From Streptomyces gilvus (lineage in GTDB: Bacteria; Actinomycetota; Actinomycetes; Streptomycetales; Streptomycetaceae), in assembly GCF_022513565.1 (NCBI RefSeq), contig NZ_JAKWBE010000039.1:1-61147 (forward strand): a stretch of DNA of 61,147 nt. The letters run 5' to 3'. The notes under the pieces are model-generated. The model did no database searches, was not told the DNA's origin, and saw only the letters and a program-made list of their open reading frames with translations. Below are positions 42,907 to 51,858 of the stretch, in pieces; within the stretch, counting starts at the first letter, position 1; each line of letters opens with the position of its first letter. A program made the translations under genes and the position numbers.

Positions 42907-43060
42907 CCACTACCCAGCCGAAGGACCGTACGGCGGCGGGCTTCACACCCAGCCCGTGGAACCCCTCGCGCATCAGCTCCTCGCCACCCTCGCCCAGCAC
43001 CGCACGGCCTCCACCGCCCAGCTGCACGTCCCGCCCCGGCCGACCACTCCTGCCAAGGCC
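42897..43060 (+). pseudogene. replication-relaxation protein remnant
   Basis: Directly after (and overlapping) the coupling-ATPase stop, TTGACCACT...TTCACACCCAG matches the beginning of the gene at 2513. One base is missing near 42955, and the rest continues EPLAHQLLATLAQHRTASTA, then QLH, against EPLPHQLLAALAQHRMATTS in the intact protein. Homology stops at about 43040. It shows that a gene of this family was once translationally coupled to the coupling protein. From 43061 to 43200 nothing else is visible. Confidence 0.75.
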
Positions 43061-43202
43061 GCCCCCTCGGAACGCGATCTGCCCAGCACATGCCCGGCCA
43101 CGCATCCGCCGTCCCATCGGCGGCGGGCCCACGGGCCGGGACCGCCGTGACGCCCCGTCAGCCGCGGAAATGTCACAGCCTTGCCACGGCACTCAAACCC
43201 CC

Positions 43203-43231
43203 TTGGATTTGCTCAGGCGAATCATTACTTT
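43203..43231 (+). promoter_or_regulatory. candidate promoter
   Basis: TTGGAT (43203-43208), 17 bases, TACTTT (43226-43231). A small inverted repeat, AGGGGT/ACCCCT with a 5-base loop, lies at 43250-43266 in the leader. It would start a second transcript of the transfer block at the gene at 43297. Confidence 0.5.
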
Positions 43232-43296
43232 ACTTCTGCATACATGCGTAGGGGTCGACAACCCCTTTGCTGTGCAGTGAGGTTAGGAGTTCCAGC

Positions 43297-43521
43297 ATGC
43301 CGCATCCTGGCGACCAGGTTCGCACAATGAAAGCTCTTGGCGAGGAGGGGTGGCCCGCCCGGGCCCAGCACGTCGCCTACATCGGGGACGCGTGCGTGGT
43401 GCGCGGGAGCGACGACTTCGACCACGCCGACCTGACCGCGGTGCGCGGCCGCTTCCCCGGCCGGCACGTCACCCTCGACGGCGACGTCATCACCGTCTGG
43501 CCGCAGGCCCGATCACAGTGA
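43297..43521 (+). CDS. small hypothetical protein
   Basis: 74 residues, ATG 43297 with AGGAG seven bases upstream. The sequence (VRTMKALGEEGWPARAQHVA, YIGDACVVRGSDDFDHADLT, VTLDGDVITVWP) suggests a compact alpha/beta protein without membrane segments. I recognise no family. It is the first gene after the candidate promoter at 43203. Confidence 0.7.
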   Translation: MPHPGDQVRTMKALGEEGWPARAQHVAYIGDACVVRGSDDFDHADLTAVRGRFPGRHVTLDGDVITVWPQARSQ

Positions 43522-43595
43522 ACCGCCCTACGGCCCGTGCCGTCCCGCCACACCCTGACCGGCTCCAGATCACTCAACCGAAAGGACGTAACCCC

Positions 43596-44162
43596 ATGAC
43601 CTGGCACATGGCAGCGCTCGGCCGAAGCCTCGCCGCGGCGGCGGCCACGGCCGGCCTGGCCCTGGGCGCCGCCGCCTGCTCACACGGCAACCAGGAACAG
43701 CACCGGCCCGCGGCGGCATCCTCGCCAACCGGCAATGCCCTCGCGCCGCGTGCACAGCTGGAGACGGGCCGGCCGCTTGCCGAACTCCAGGGCCAGGGCG
43801 GCCTGTCCCTCACCCTCACCTCGGCCGAGAAGGCCCCCGCCGGGTACGTCACTGTCCGCGGGGAGTTGAAGAACAACACGTCCACCGTGACCGTCATCCC
43901 CGCCGAACTGCGCGGCGAGGAACTGAAGGTCCTGCGGACCGGCCCGTCGCTGGCCGGAGCCACCCTCACCGACTTCACCCACCGCAAGCGCTACTACGTC
44001 CTGCGCGACACCGAAGGCCGCCCCCTGACCACCACCGGCCTGTCCACCCTCAGAGGCGGCGAGAGTGCGCGCGTCTTCATGCAGTTCCCCTCCCCCGCGG
44101 CGAGGGCGGTCGGATTCCAGCTGCCACTGTTCGAGACCGCCACCATCAGGATCGGTGAATGA
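43596..44162 (+). CDS. lipoprotein of the pilus/transfer block
   Basis: 188 residues, ATG 43596 with GAAAGGA upstream. The leader ends in the lipobox LGAAAC (cleavage before Cys about 28). The mature part has a beta-rich domain (QGQGGLSLTLTSAEKAPAGY, VTVRGELKNNTSTVTVIPAE, RGGESARVFMQFPSPAARAV) of the immunoglobulin-like kind. It is followed directly by an OmpA-like protein, so the two may act together at the cell envelope. Confidence 0.72.
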   Translation: MTWHMAALGRSLAAAAATAGLALGAAACSHGNQEQHRPAAASSPTGNALAPRAQLETGRPLAELQGQGGLSLTLTSAEKAPAGYVTVRGELKNNTSTVTVIPAELRGEELKVLRTGPSLAGATLTDFTHRKRYYVLRDTEGRPLTTTGLSTLRGGESARVFMQFPSPAARAVGFQLPLFETATIRIGE

Positions 44163-44175
44163 GGTGAGCGCCCGC

Positions 44176-44946
44176 ATGACGACCACCCGAGCACGGGTCA
44201 CCGCCTGGGCCCTCGCCCTGGCCGTGCTGGACGGTGCGTGGGCAGCCGGCTCGGCCGGGCAGGCGGCCGCCGCACCCCGTCGGCACGCGGCCGCATGGGA
44301 GGGCCCAACGGCGCGCGCCATCAGCCAGGACAGTCCCGGGCTTGCGCTGCAGGCCGGAGCACGGCTCGCCGCAGCCAAGGTGCTCAGCTTCGGCTCGCAG
44401 CCTGCCGGCATCGGCCAGGTGGTCGCAGACCAAGAAGGGGGCGAGCGTCGCGAGGAGACCGGCACGCAGGTGACCGTCGACCTGCAGGCAGAGGTGCTCT
44501 TCGCCAAGGACAGCGTGCACCTGAGCACATCGGCGCGCTCCCGCATCACCTCCATCGCCCGCGAGATCGAGCCGCAGGCAGGCACGACGATCCGGGTGTA
44601 TGGCTACACCGACGACCTCGGCTCCGCCTCCCACGGCCTGATCCTCTCCCGGCAGCGCGCTGCTGCTGTCCAGGCAGTACTGGCCCGCGAACTACACGGC
44701 TCGGGGGCCGCCTTCGACACGCGCGGATTCGGCGAGAGACACCCGGTGGCCGCCAACACCACCGAAACCGGCCGGGAAAAGAACCGGCGGGTCGAGATCT
44801 CCTTCCCCGCACCCGCACGCAACGTCAGCACCAAGAGAAAACCGGACGCCCACCCGAATTCACCGCCACAACAAGCACGCACAAGCGGCTACATGTCGAC
44901 ACCCGGCTACGGAAGTGACCGGATACGTCCCAAGTTGCGCACGTGA
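44176..44946 (+). CDS. secreted OmpA-like (peptidoglycan-binding) protein
   Basis: 256 residues, ATG 44176 with GAGGTGAG about eight bases upstream; GTG 44155 or 44164 are alternatives. A weak signal peptide (AWALALAVLDGAWAAGSAGQ) precedes an OmpA C-terminal domain: VLFAKDSVHLSTSARSRITS, TIRVYGYTDDLGSASHGLIL, SRQRAAAVQAVL and TETGREKNRRVEISF. The Asp and Arg that grip diaminopimelate are present. In a Gram-positive host this would anchor an envelope machine to peptidoglycan. A basic tail of 40 residues follows. Confidence 0.85.
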   Translation: MTTTRARVTAWALALAVLDGAWAAGSAGQAAAAPRRHAAAWEGPTARAISQDSPGLALQAGARLAAAKVLSFGSQPAGIGQVVADQEGGERREETGTQVTVDLQAEVLFAKDSVHLSTSARSRITSIAREIEPQAGTTIRVYGYTDDLGSASHGLILSRQRAAAVQAVLARELHGSGAAFDTRGFGERHPVAANTTETGREKNRRVEISFPAPARNVSTKRKPDAHPNSPPQQARTSGYMSTPGYGSDRIRPKLRT

Positions 44947-45099
44947 ACTCAAATATGACACTGGGAAGTTGGCTGGCATATGCGTAATCTCACGGTCACG
45001 CAAACGCACCACCGCAGCCGGCAGGCCGCGGTTCTGGGTCGTCGCATGGCGAAGGCCGGGGGCAGCGGTCAACCACACCGCGCCGTACGGGGAGACCAC

Positions 45100-45711
45100 G
45101 TGACCCAGCAACACCACACGCCATCGCCCACTGCCGCCCGCGCCCGGAATCGACGCGCAGTGATCTCGGCTCTGCTGACACTTGCCGCGATCACAACCGG
45201 AGCCGGCTGCTCCTCAAGCGACGGCAACAAGACCGACACCTCCCCCACCCCCAGCACGGTCGCACCCACCACGACCGTATCCGCTGAAGAGGAACAGGCC
45301 CGCAAGGCCGTCGTCGCCGCATACAAGGGCATGACCAATGAGCGGGTCAAGGCTTATGCGAGGTCATCCCTCGCCGGGAGCCAGATCACCAGCTATGCGA
45401 CGGGCAAGGCTCTACGCGATGTGAAGAACACGGTTTTCGTCAACATGCGAAACGGGATCGTATTCAAGGGCGAGCCCAAAGTGACTGCGCATGAGGACGA
45501 CGTCGCGCTCAAGTCCGCCAACAAGCCTTCTCGCGCTTCCTTGTTGGTGTGCTTTGACACAAACACCTGGGATCCCATCAACAAGAAGACGGGCAAGAGC
45601 GTCGCCGTGCCCAACCAGGTCAAGCGGTACACCATCACCGCTGACCTGCAACGGGTGGGCTCCCGGTGGCTAGTCATCGAGCAGGACGCGAACCTGGAGA
45701 AGACATGCTGA
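45100..45711 (+). CDS. lipoprotein
   Basis: 203 residues from GTG 45100 (GGGGAG five bases upstream); an earlier in-frame ATG at 44980 lacks a site. The leader AVISALLTLAAITTGAGCSS ends in a lipobox. The mature domain (AVVAAYKGMTNERVKAYARS, LQRVGSRWLVIEQD) looks NTF2/SnoaL-like. The base composition is less GC-rich than its neighbours (ATCAACAAGAAGACG, AACAAGCCTTCTCGC). The stop overlaps the next start. Confidence 0.75.
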   Translation: MTQQHHTPSPTAARARNRRAVISALLTLAAITTGAGCSSSDGNKTDTSPTPSTVAPTTTVSAEEEQARKAVVAAYKGMTNERVKAYARSSLAGSQITSYATGKALRDVKNTVFVNMRNGIVFKGEPKVTAHEDDVALKSANKPSRASLLVCFDTNTWDPINKKTGKSVAVPNQVKRYTITADLQRVGSRWLVIEQDANLEKTC

Positions 45712-46631
45712 GCCGGCGAGGACTCGCAAGTGCTCTTCTGGGCACGCTCACGGCCTTAGCCCTGGCAGATGTTCCCGCGAAGGCGGGTGATGGCAAGGTC
45801 ATCTGTGAGGCAGGAATCTGCTGGACGGTCGCGGACGACACCACAACCACACCCGGCAAAAGCGGCAACAGCGAGCAGACATCGGATGGCGGCTCGGGCA
45901 AGGCCAAGTGCCAGGACAGCAACATGGTGGGTGACACGGAAGTCCCCTGCTACGTCAAGGGCTACGGGTACTGGGTCAACGGCCGCAACTGCTACTTCCA
46001 AAAGGCAGATCCCCAGCCCGCCGCTGGCGACCCCCGATGGGAGGGACACGATCCCGCGGAGGGGGCCGTGTACGACGCGTACTGCCCCGACAACCCGAAC
46101 ATGACCAGCCAGTGGTTCGCCCAGCCGCCCAATGGCGTCGCGGCTGTCGACCCGGAGGTGCTGGCGCGTGAGGCGGTGAAGAAGATGCGGCTGCTCGGTC
46201 CGGACATCGCCAGTCCGCGGGCGGCCGGGAAGTACACGGTGGGCGTGCCGATGTGGATGTGGGTCAACCAGAGCGCGACAACGTACGGGCCTCAGTCCGC
46301 GTCGGCGTCTGCCGGCGGCGTCACCGTGACGGCCACGGCCAAGGTCTCCCGGATCGTCTGGCGGATGGGCGACGGTGCCATCGTGACGTGCCACGGGCCG
46401 GGGACGGCGTACCAGGCCTCCGTTGGCATGGCGGAGTCCCCTACCTGCGGCCACGTGTACGCCAGGACGTCGGCTGCCGCTCCGGGCGGCAGGTACCAAC
46501 TGACCGCGACGTCGACGTGGACGATCAACTGGGCGGTCACCGCCGGCGGAGGCGGGCAGACCGGCCAGCTCACCCAGACTCAGCAATCCCCGATGCAGGT
46601 GGCGATCGGCGAAGTCCAGGTCGTCAGGTAA
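45705..46631 (+). CDS. secreted protein upstream of the Tad genes
   Basis: 308 residues, ATG 45705 overlapping the previous gene by seven bases. Signal peptide LASALLGTLTALALADVPAKA. The mature part has several Cys (CEAGICW, CQDSN, CYVKGYGYWVNGRNCYF, CPDNP) and a C-terminal beta domain (YTVGVPMWMWVNQSATTYGP, CHGPGTAYQAS, TCGHVYARTSA). This PKD-like or immunoglobulin-like secreted protein recurs in front of SAF/CpaB genes in Streptomyces. It may be a surface or pilus accessory (inference). Confidence 0.72.
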   Translation: MLSRRGLASALLGTLTALALADVPAKAGDGKVICEAGICWTVADDTTTTPGKSGNSEQTSDGGSGKAKCQDSNMVGDTEVPCYVKGYGYWVNGRNCYFQKADPQPAAGDPRWEGHDPAEGAVYDAYCPDNPNMTSQWFAQPPNGVAAVDPEVLAREAVKKMRLLGPDIASPRAAGKYTVGVPMWMWVNQSATTYGPQSASASAGGVTVTATAKVSRIVWRMGDGAIVTCHGPGTAYQASVGMAESPTCGHVYARTSAAAPGGRYQLTATSTWTINWAVTAGGGGQTGQLTQTQQSPMQVAIGEVQVVR

Positions 46632-46652
46632 CGCCACCGGGAGGACAGAGAG

Positions 46653-47363
46653 TTGAGCAGGACCCAAGCACTTGCAGAGGCATCCTCGAACCATGCGTCC
46701 CAGCCGGGGCGGGTGGCCGGACCGGTGGCGCCACCCCGGGTGTCGGCCCGCAGGAGACGACCAGGTGTCATCGCCTTGTCGCTGGCGCTGATCGCCGCGG
46801 GTGGCGCCGGAGTCGCCGTGCTTTTGCTCCAGGTCGGCAACCGCACAGACGTGGTGACGGTGGTCCGGGACGTGCAGGTCGGCCAGGTCCTGACCGAGGA
46901 CGACCTGGGCCGAGCGTCTGTTGCCCTGGATCCGGCCGTCAAGGCGGTGCGCGCCGACACCCTGAGGTCGGTGGTGGGCAAGCGGGCCGCCGTCGAGCTC
47001 AAGCCCGGCTCCCTGCTCGCGCCGTCGCAGGTGACGAGGGACAACCTGGTGAAGGCCGGTGAGCAGCTGGTGCCGATCGGTCTGGAGCCCAAGCAGATCC
47101 CGGCCACGGTTCTGGTGCCGGGCCAGAAGGTCGAGCTGGTGCACGTCCCGGCCCAGGGCACCACGGAAACGGACACGGGCAAGACGTCCGACACCGCGCC
47201 GCAGACCATCGACGGCCGGGTCGTGAAGGCCTCCGGCGCCGCCCCCGGTACCGGGATCGTGGTCGTCGACGTGGCCACCGCTGCCACCGACGGTCCCACG
47301 GCCGTCGCGTGGGAGGCGGCCGGCACCCTGCGCCTGGTCCTCGCTGCCCCGGACGGTAACTGA
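46653..47363 (+). CDS. SAF-domain protein, CpaB/RcpC-like
   Basis: 236 residues from TTG 46653 (GGGAGGACAGAGAG upstream). One membrane helix (IALSLALIAAGGAGVAVLLL) precedes a SAF domain (VVTVVRDVQVGQVLTEDDLG, AVELKPGSLLAPSQVT) and a second beta domain (IPATVLVPGQKVELVHVPAQ). In Tad systems CpaB/RcpC is the periplasmic assembly component. Here it would be extracytoplasmic. The stop overlaps the CpaE-like start by one base. Confidence 0.82.
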   Translation: MSRTQALAEASSNHASQPGRVAGPVAPPRVSARRRRPGVIALSLALIAAGGAGVAVLLLQVGNRTDVVTVVRDVQVGQVLTEDDLGRASVALDPAVKAVRADTLRSVVGKRAAVELKPGSLLAPSQVTRDNLVKAGEQLVPIGLEPKQIPATVLVPGQKVELVHVPAQGTTETDTGKTSDTAPQTIDGRVVKASGAAPGTGIVVVDVATAATDGPTAVAWEAAGTLRLVLAAPDGN

Positions 47364-48190
47364 TGGCTGTCATCGCGCTCACCGGGTGCAGCGGCGCGCC
47401 CGGCGTGACCACGAGCGCTCTCGCCCTGTTGCTGTCGTGGCCGCTGGAGGCGGGCCGGCGGATGATCCTTGCCGAGTGCGACCCGGACGGCGGGGCGGTG
47501 CTGCACGGGCTGCTGCAGGGCACGCTCGGCGACCGGTACGGGCTGCGCAACCTCAGTGTTGCTGCCCGCAAGGGCGAGTTCAGCGACGCCTTCTGGCGGC
47601 AGCTGATCGACCTCAGCGGTGAGGACGGCAAGCAGGACTCCCCGCGCGACCGGCTGCTGCTGCCCGGCATCACCGACCCCTCGCAGGCGGCGAGCCTGGG
47701 CCAGGTGTGGAAGATCCTGGCGCAGATGTTCCGCGGCATCGAGGCCGAGAGCGGCCACGACGTCCTCATCGACCTGGGCCGCCGCGGGGCCTACGGCCCC
47801 TCTGGGGTGCTGGCCGAGCAGGCCGACGCCACGTTCGTGGTCGTCCGCAACACCCTGCGCTGCCTGCAGGCAGCAGAGGGCCGGGTGCGCGCACTGGAGG
47901 AGCGTGTCGGCGACGTCAGCGTGCTGATGATCAATGAGGGTCCGTATCCCGCGGGTGAGGTGCAGCGGGTGCTGCAGGTGCCGGTGATCGCCACGCTGCC
48001 GTACGCGCCGAAGGACGCCCGCGTGCTGTCCGACGGCGGTGAACAGCCGCGCCACTTCCCAAGGTCGCCGCTGATGAAGGCCGCGCGCACGGGCAGCACG
48101 CTGCTGGTGCAGCGGGCAGCCCTGCGCCGGGCCCGCCTCGATCCACGCGGTGCCCGTGCTGCAGGCGGGGAGGTGACCCGTGCGCGCTAG
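47363..48190 (+). CDS. CpaE/TadZ-like ParA-type ATPase
   Basis: 275 residues, ATG 47363. It opens ALTGCSGAPGVTTSALALLL, a deviant Walker A in which the usual GKGGxGKT Lys residues are missing, followed by MILAECDPDGGAVLHGLLQG and DVLIDLGRRG. TadZ proteins localise the pilus machine at the pole and often have degenerate P-loops. It ends overlapping the TadA gene. Confidence 0.82.
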   Translation: MAVIALTGCSGAPGVTTSALALLLSWPLEAGRRMILAECDPDGGAVLHGLLQGTLGDRYGLRNLSVAARKGEFSDAFWRQLIDLSGEDGKQDSPRDRLLLPGITDPSQAASLGQVWKILAQMFRGIEAESGHDVLIDLGRRGAYGPSGVLAEQADATFVVVRNTLRCLQAAEGRVRALEERVGDVSVLMINEGPYPAGEVQRVLQVPVIATLPYAPKDARVLSDGGEQPRHFPRSPLMKAARTGSTLLVQRAALRRARLDPRGARAAGGEVTRAR

Positions 48191-49667
48191 GCCGTTGCAC
48201 CACGACCCCACGGTGGCACCGGTCCCCCAGGAGTGGAGGCACCAGGCCAACGGAACGCCGGCAGTCGCCGGTGCTGCCTCCAGTACGCAGGTGCTCGGCA
48301 CGGCGGCTCCGCACGTCACCGTCGACTACCGGGTCGCGAGGGACATCGCCTCGCAGGTCGCCAAGCAGCGCGAGGAACTGATCAAGACCAAGCCCGGCAT
48401 GGACCGGGCCAGCGAGGAGCAGCGCTGCCTGAACTGGATCGCCGAGGCCGTCGCGTTGTGGTCGGACGCCCAGGCGATGACGCCGCACGAGGATGAGGCG
48501 CTGCGCCGCGCCGTGTATGACCTGCTCTTTCGGGCGGGCCGGCTCCAGCCGTACCTGGACGATGACCGGGTCGAGGACATCATCATCCAGGGCCCGCACG
48601 AGGCGTGGCTCGACTACGGTGACGGCGAACGCCGCCGGGTCGGGCCGATCGCGGACTCGGAAGAGGAACTGCTGGAGCTGCTACGGGAGTTGGCCCGGGG
48701 TTCCGGGCACAGCGAGCGCACCATCTCCACCGCGAACCCCACCCTCGCCCTGTCCCTGCAGGACGGCTCCCGTCTCCAGGCCATCACCGGGCTCGGGCCG
48801 ATGACCTATGCGGTCATCCGCCGCCACCGCATCTCCCACGCAAATCTCGACGACCTGGTCCGGCTGGGCACCATCGACCCGATCCTGCGCCAATTCCTCG
48901 GCGCCGCCGTACGCGCCGAGAAGAACATCATGATCGCGGGGAAGCAGAAGGCCGGGAAGACGACCTTGCTGCGGGCGATGCTCAAGGAGTTCGACCCGGA
49001 GTGCCGGTTTGCGACCATCCAGACCGAGGACGAACTGTTCGCCCACCAAAACGGCTACCACCAGCAGGTCGTCTCCCTGGTCGGGCGGGAGTCCAACGGC
49101 GAGAAGGACGTCACCGGCCGCGGTGCCGGTGAGGTCACGCTGCTGGATTTGATGCATCCCGCGCTGCGGATGTCGCTGGAGCGGATCGTGGTCGGCGAGG
49201 TCCGCGGACCGGAAGTCGTCGCCATGATGCAGGCGTTGACCAACGGCTCGGGCGGCAACCTGTGCACCATCCACGCCCGGCGCCCGGACATCGTCTTCGA
49301 CCGGATCGCCGAGCTGTACGCGCTCGCCCAGGACAACCTCTCCGAGCAGCTCGCCTACCGGCAGACCGCCAACGGCCTGGACTTCGTCGTCTACGTCGAC
49401 ATGACGGACGAGACGCAGATCGGCGGCCGCCGCCACCGCTACGTCTCCCACGTCCTGGAGCTCACCGGGATCGGCGAGAACGGCCGGCCCGCCACCAACG
49501 AGGTCTTCTCCCCCGGGCTTGAGTGGGGAGAGCTACGGGCGGTGCCGAGGATGGACCCGGGGTGCATCGACGACCTGCGCCGCGTCGGCTTCGACTCCTC
49601 GTGGCTGCAGCAGCCCTACGGAGCCTGGCCGGCGCCGCTGCCGCTGAAGGTGGGGGCCGGCCAATGA
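48180..49667 (+). CDS. TadA/CpaF secretion ATPase
   Basis: 495 residues from GTG 48180. Walker A MIAGKQKAGKTTLLRAML (about 254), Asp box ATIQTEDELF, Walker B RIVVGEVRGPEVVAMMQALT (about 335) and His box GNLCTIHARRP are all present. This hexameric ATPase drives Flp pilus extension and, in some systems, retraction. The N-terminal 110 residues are helical. The end overlaps the TadB start (ATGA). Confidence 0.92.
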   Translation: MRARPLHHDPTVAPVPQEWRHQANGTPAVAGAASSTQVLGTAAPHVTVDYRVARDIASQVAKQREELIKTKPGMDRASEEQRCLNWIAEAVALWSDAQAMTPHEDEALRRAVYDLLFRAGRLQPYLDDDRVEDIIIQGPHEAWLDYGDGERRRVGPIADSEEELLELLRELARGSGHSERTISTANPTLALSLQDGSRLQAITGLGPMTYAVIRRHRISHANLDDLVRLGTIDPILRQFLGAAVRAEKNIMIAGKQKAGKTTLLRAMLKEFDPECRFATIQTEDELFAHQNGYHQQVVSLVGRESNGEKDVTGRGAGEVTLLDLMHPALRMSLERIVVGEVRGPEVVAMMQALTNGSGGNLCTIHARRPDIVFDRIAELYALAQDNLSEQLAYRQTANGLDFVVYVDMTDETQIGGRRHRYVSHVLELTGIGENGRPATNEVFSPGLEWGELRAVPRMDPGCIDDLRRVGFDSSWLQQPYGAWPAPLPLKVGAGQ

Positions 49668-50617
49668 TCCTTCTGTTCGGGCTGCTGTCCGGGATGGCCA
49701 TGGTCGGCGGGCTGATCGGCGTCGTGGTGGGTGTCGTGGGCACGACCGCGCCGCGCCGGGCCCCGCTGCTCAAGCGCTGGCGGGCAGGCCTGGGCGGCAG
49801 GGAGAACCAAAGCGAGGACGCCCGGATGCGGCAGCGGACTCTCATGGCCGCGGCCGTCGTGGTCTTCGTGGTCGTGTGGCTGGTCTCGGGGAACTTCGTC
49901 GGGGGTGCGCTGCTGGGCGCGGCCGTCATCGGCGTGCCCTGGCTGGTCAGCCCGGCGCAGATGGCGGCCGAGCGCATCGGTCAGCTGGAGGGCTTAAGCG
50001 AGTGGACGCAGCGGCTGGCGGGGCTGCTGCGTCTGGGCATGGGCCTGGAGCAGGCGATGATCACCAGCCGTCAGGGGGCGCCGGACGAACTCGCCGGTCA
50101 GATCATCAACCTGTCCGACCGGCTGCGCCTGGGGTGGCGGCCGGAGCAGGCGCTGCGCGCGTTCGCCGAGGAACTGGACGATGTCACCGCGGACAAGGTG
50201 GTCGCCGCGCTCATCCTGTCGGCGGGTGACCGCGGCCCGGGCCTGGCTCAGGCACTGGAGGACCTGTCAGGCACCGTCCGCGAAGAGGTCGCCAAGAAGC
50301 GCGCCATCGAGGCGGACCGCGCCAAGCCCCGCACCACGGTGCGGTGGATGACCATCATCACCGTGGGCGTCGTGGTGGCCGGGTTCTTCGTGCCCTCCTA
50401 CACCAAGCCCTACTCGACGCTGCTGGGACAGCTCGTGCTGGCCTTCCTGACGGCCGGGTTCATCGGCGTCCTCGCCCTGATGCGGCAGCTGGGCAGTTTC
50501 CGGCGCGTCCCGCGCTTCCTGGTCACCGACCCAGCCAGCACCGTCCGGCTGCCCGCGCCCGCCCCGGAGCCGGAGGCGCCGATCACCGCACGGGAACCGG
50601 AAGGGGCCGCCTCGTGA
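49664..50617 (+). CDS. TadB-like inner-membrane platform protein
   Basis: 317 residues from ATG 49664 (GAAGGTGGGGG upstream). Two N-terminal and two C-terminal membrane segments (LLFGLLSGMAMVGGLIGVVV, MTIITVGVVVAGFFVPS) flank a T2SSF domain (LAGLLRLGMGLEQAMITSRQ, LALRAFAEELDDVTADKVV-like helices). TadB and TadC form the membrane base on which TadA works. Four-base overlap with the next gene. Confidence 0.88.
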   Translation: MILLFGLLSGMAMVGGLIGVVVGVVGTTAPRRAPLLKRWRAGLGGRENQSEDARMRQRTLMAAAVVVFVVVWLVSGNFVGGALLGAAVIGVPWLVSPAQMAAERIGQLEGLSEWTQRLAGLLRLGMGLEQAMITSRQGAPDELAGQIINLSDRLRLGWRPEQALRAFAEELDDVTADKVVAALILSAGDRGPGLAQALEDLSGTVREEVAKKRAIEADRAKPRTTVRWMTIITVGVVVAGFFVPSYTKPYSTLLGQLVLAFLTAGFIGVLALMRQLGSFRRVPRFLVTDPASTVRLPAPAPEPEAPITAREPEGAAS

Positions 50618-51498
50618 ACCTGCTCCCCGTTGTGTTGAGCGGCGGCACGGTCGGTGCCGGCGTCGCCTTGCTGATCCGGGAACTCCTGCAGCCCCAGCCC
50701 GCGTTGGCACCGGCCCTCCAGCGCAGTGCCCCGGCCACCTTGACGATGCCCGAGCCGGAGCTGGACCGCGAGGAGGTGTGGGGCCGGTGGCTGCTGACCC
50801 GCCTCGAGCGGCTCCCGGGAGTCCGGGTTCCCACCACGAATTTGGCCCTGCTCGGGCAGGGGCCGGGCCAGTTCATGCTGAAAAAGGTCGCGTTTGCCGG
50901 TCTGGGGCTGCTCTGCCCGGTCATCGCGACGATTCCGTGGATCATCGCCGGGGTGGGCCTGCCGTTCTACGTGCCCGCCGTCGTCGGACTCATCATCGCC
51001 GCCCTGCTGTTCCTCACCCCCGATCTCGCCGTGCGCGACCAGGCCAAGCGGGCCCGGGAGGAGTTCGCCCACGCCCTGTCCGCCTACCTCGACCTGGTCG
51101 CCCTCAAGCGGGCCGCCGACGCCGGCCCCGCCGAAGCCCTCGAAAAAGCCGCCGAGGTCGGCGAAGGCTGGCCCTTCCTCTATCTCCAAGGCGCGCTGCG
51201 CCGGGCCCGGCTGGAGAAAATCCCGCCCTACCAAGCGCTCACGGACCTCGCCCACACCTACGACCTGCCCGTCCTTACCGACGTCGCCGACATCATGCGC
51301 GGCAGCGCCACCGACGGCGCCGCCGTCTACAAGGCCCTTCGGGCCCGTACCGCGGCGCTCAACGCCGAACTGCTGGCCGATCAGGCCGCGGAAGCGAACA
51401 CGGCCAGCGAGAAGATGACCGCGCCCGGAGCCCTGCTCGCCGTCCTGGTCATGCTCTTGATGGCCTTCCCCGCGGTGATCCGCATGCTGACCGTCTGA
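50614..51498 (+). CDS. TadC-like inner-membrane platform protein
   Basis: 294 residues from GTG 50614 (GTGA overlap, AAGGGG upstream). Membrane segments LGLLCPVIATIPWIIAGVGL, PFYVPAVVGLIIAALLFLTP and the C-terminal GALLAVLVMLLMAFPAVIRM frame a T2SSF domain (FAHALSAYLDLVALKRAADA, TDVADIMRGSATDGAAVYKA). It pairs with TadB. Confidence 0.88.
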   Translation: MNLLPVVLSGGTVGAGVALLIRELLQPQPALAPALQRSAPATLTMPEPELDREEVWGRWLLTRLERLPGVRVPTTNLALLGQGPGQFMLKKVAFAGLGLLCPVIATIPWIIAGVGLPFYVPAVVGLIIAALLFLTPDLAVRDQAKRAREEFAHALSAYLDLVALKRAADAGPAEALEKAAEVGEGWPFLYLQGALRRARLEKIPPYQALTDLAHTYDLPVLTDVADIMRGSATDGAAVYKALRARTAALNAELLADQAAEANTASEKMTAPGALLAVLVMLLMAFPAVIRMLTV

Positions 51499-51537
51499 CC
51501 ACACCGACTCGTTCAACGCTGAAGAAAGGTAAGGAAC

Positions 51538-51858
51538 ATGAAGGACACCGCAGCCCGCACCCGCCGCGCTGTGACCCGGGCGACCACCCACCCGCACGCC
51601 CGCCCGGACAGCACGTCCCGCAGGCACGGCCACGGCAGCCGAGGGTCCCGCGTCATCGGCCGCGCCAACCGTGCAGCGATCCGTTTATCCACGCAGCTGC
51701 AGGAGGGCCTTGAGGAGGCCACCCGCCGTCCGGACCGCGGCGACATCTCCACCACGACCGTCATCATCTGGGTCGCCGCCGTCACCGGCGCCGTCCTGAT
51801 CGCCGGCACTATCGCCGTCGTGATCGCCAAGTACAACGGCAAGCTCAACGGGCTGTGA
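51538..51858 (+). CDS. pilin-like protein (Flp-type candidate)
   Basis: 106 residues, ATG 51538 with GGTAAGGA just upstream, the strongest ribosome site of the block, as expected for a highly made subunit. A long basic N-terminus is followed by RGDISTTTVIIWVAAVTGAV and LIAGTIAVVI, a hydrophobic helix beginning after an acidic residue, then KYNGKLNGL. Flp pilins have such a helix after the leader-peptidase site; here the leader would be about 65 residues long, which is unusual. No prepilin peptidase gene is in the window. Confidence 0.65.
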   Translation: MKDTAARTRRAVTRATTHPHARPDSTSRRHGHGSRGSRVIGRANRAAIRLSTQLQEGLEEATRRPDRGDISTTTVIIWVAAVTGAVLIAGTIAVVIAKYNGKLNGL

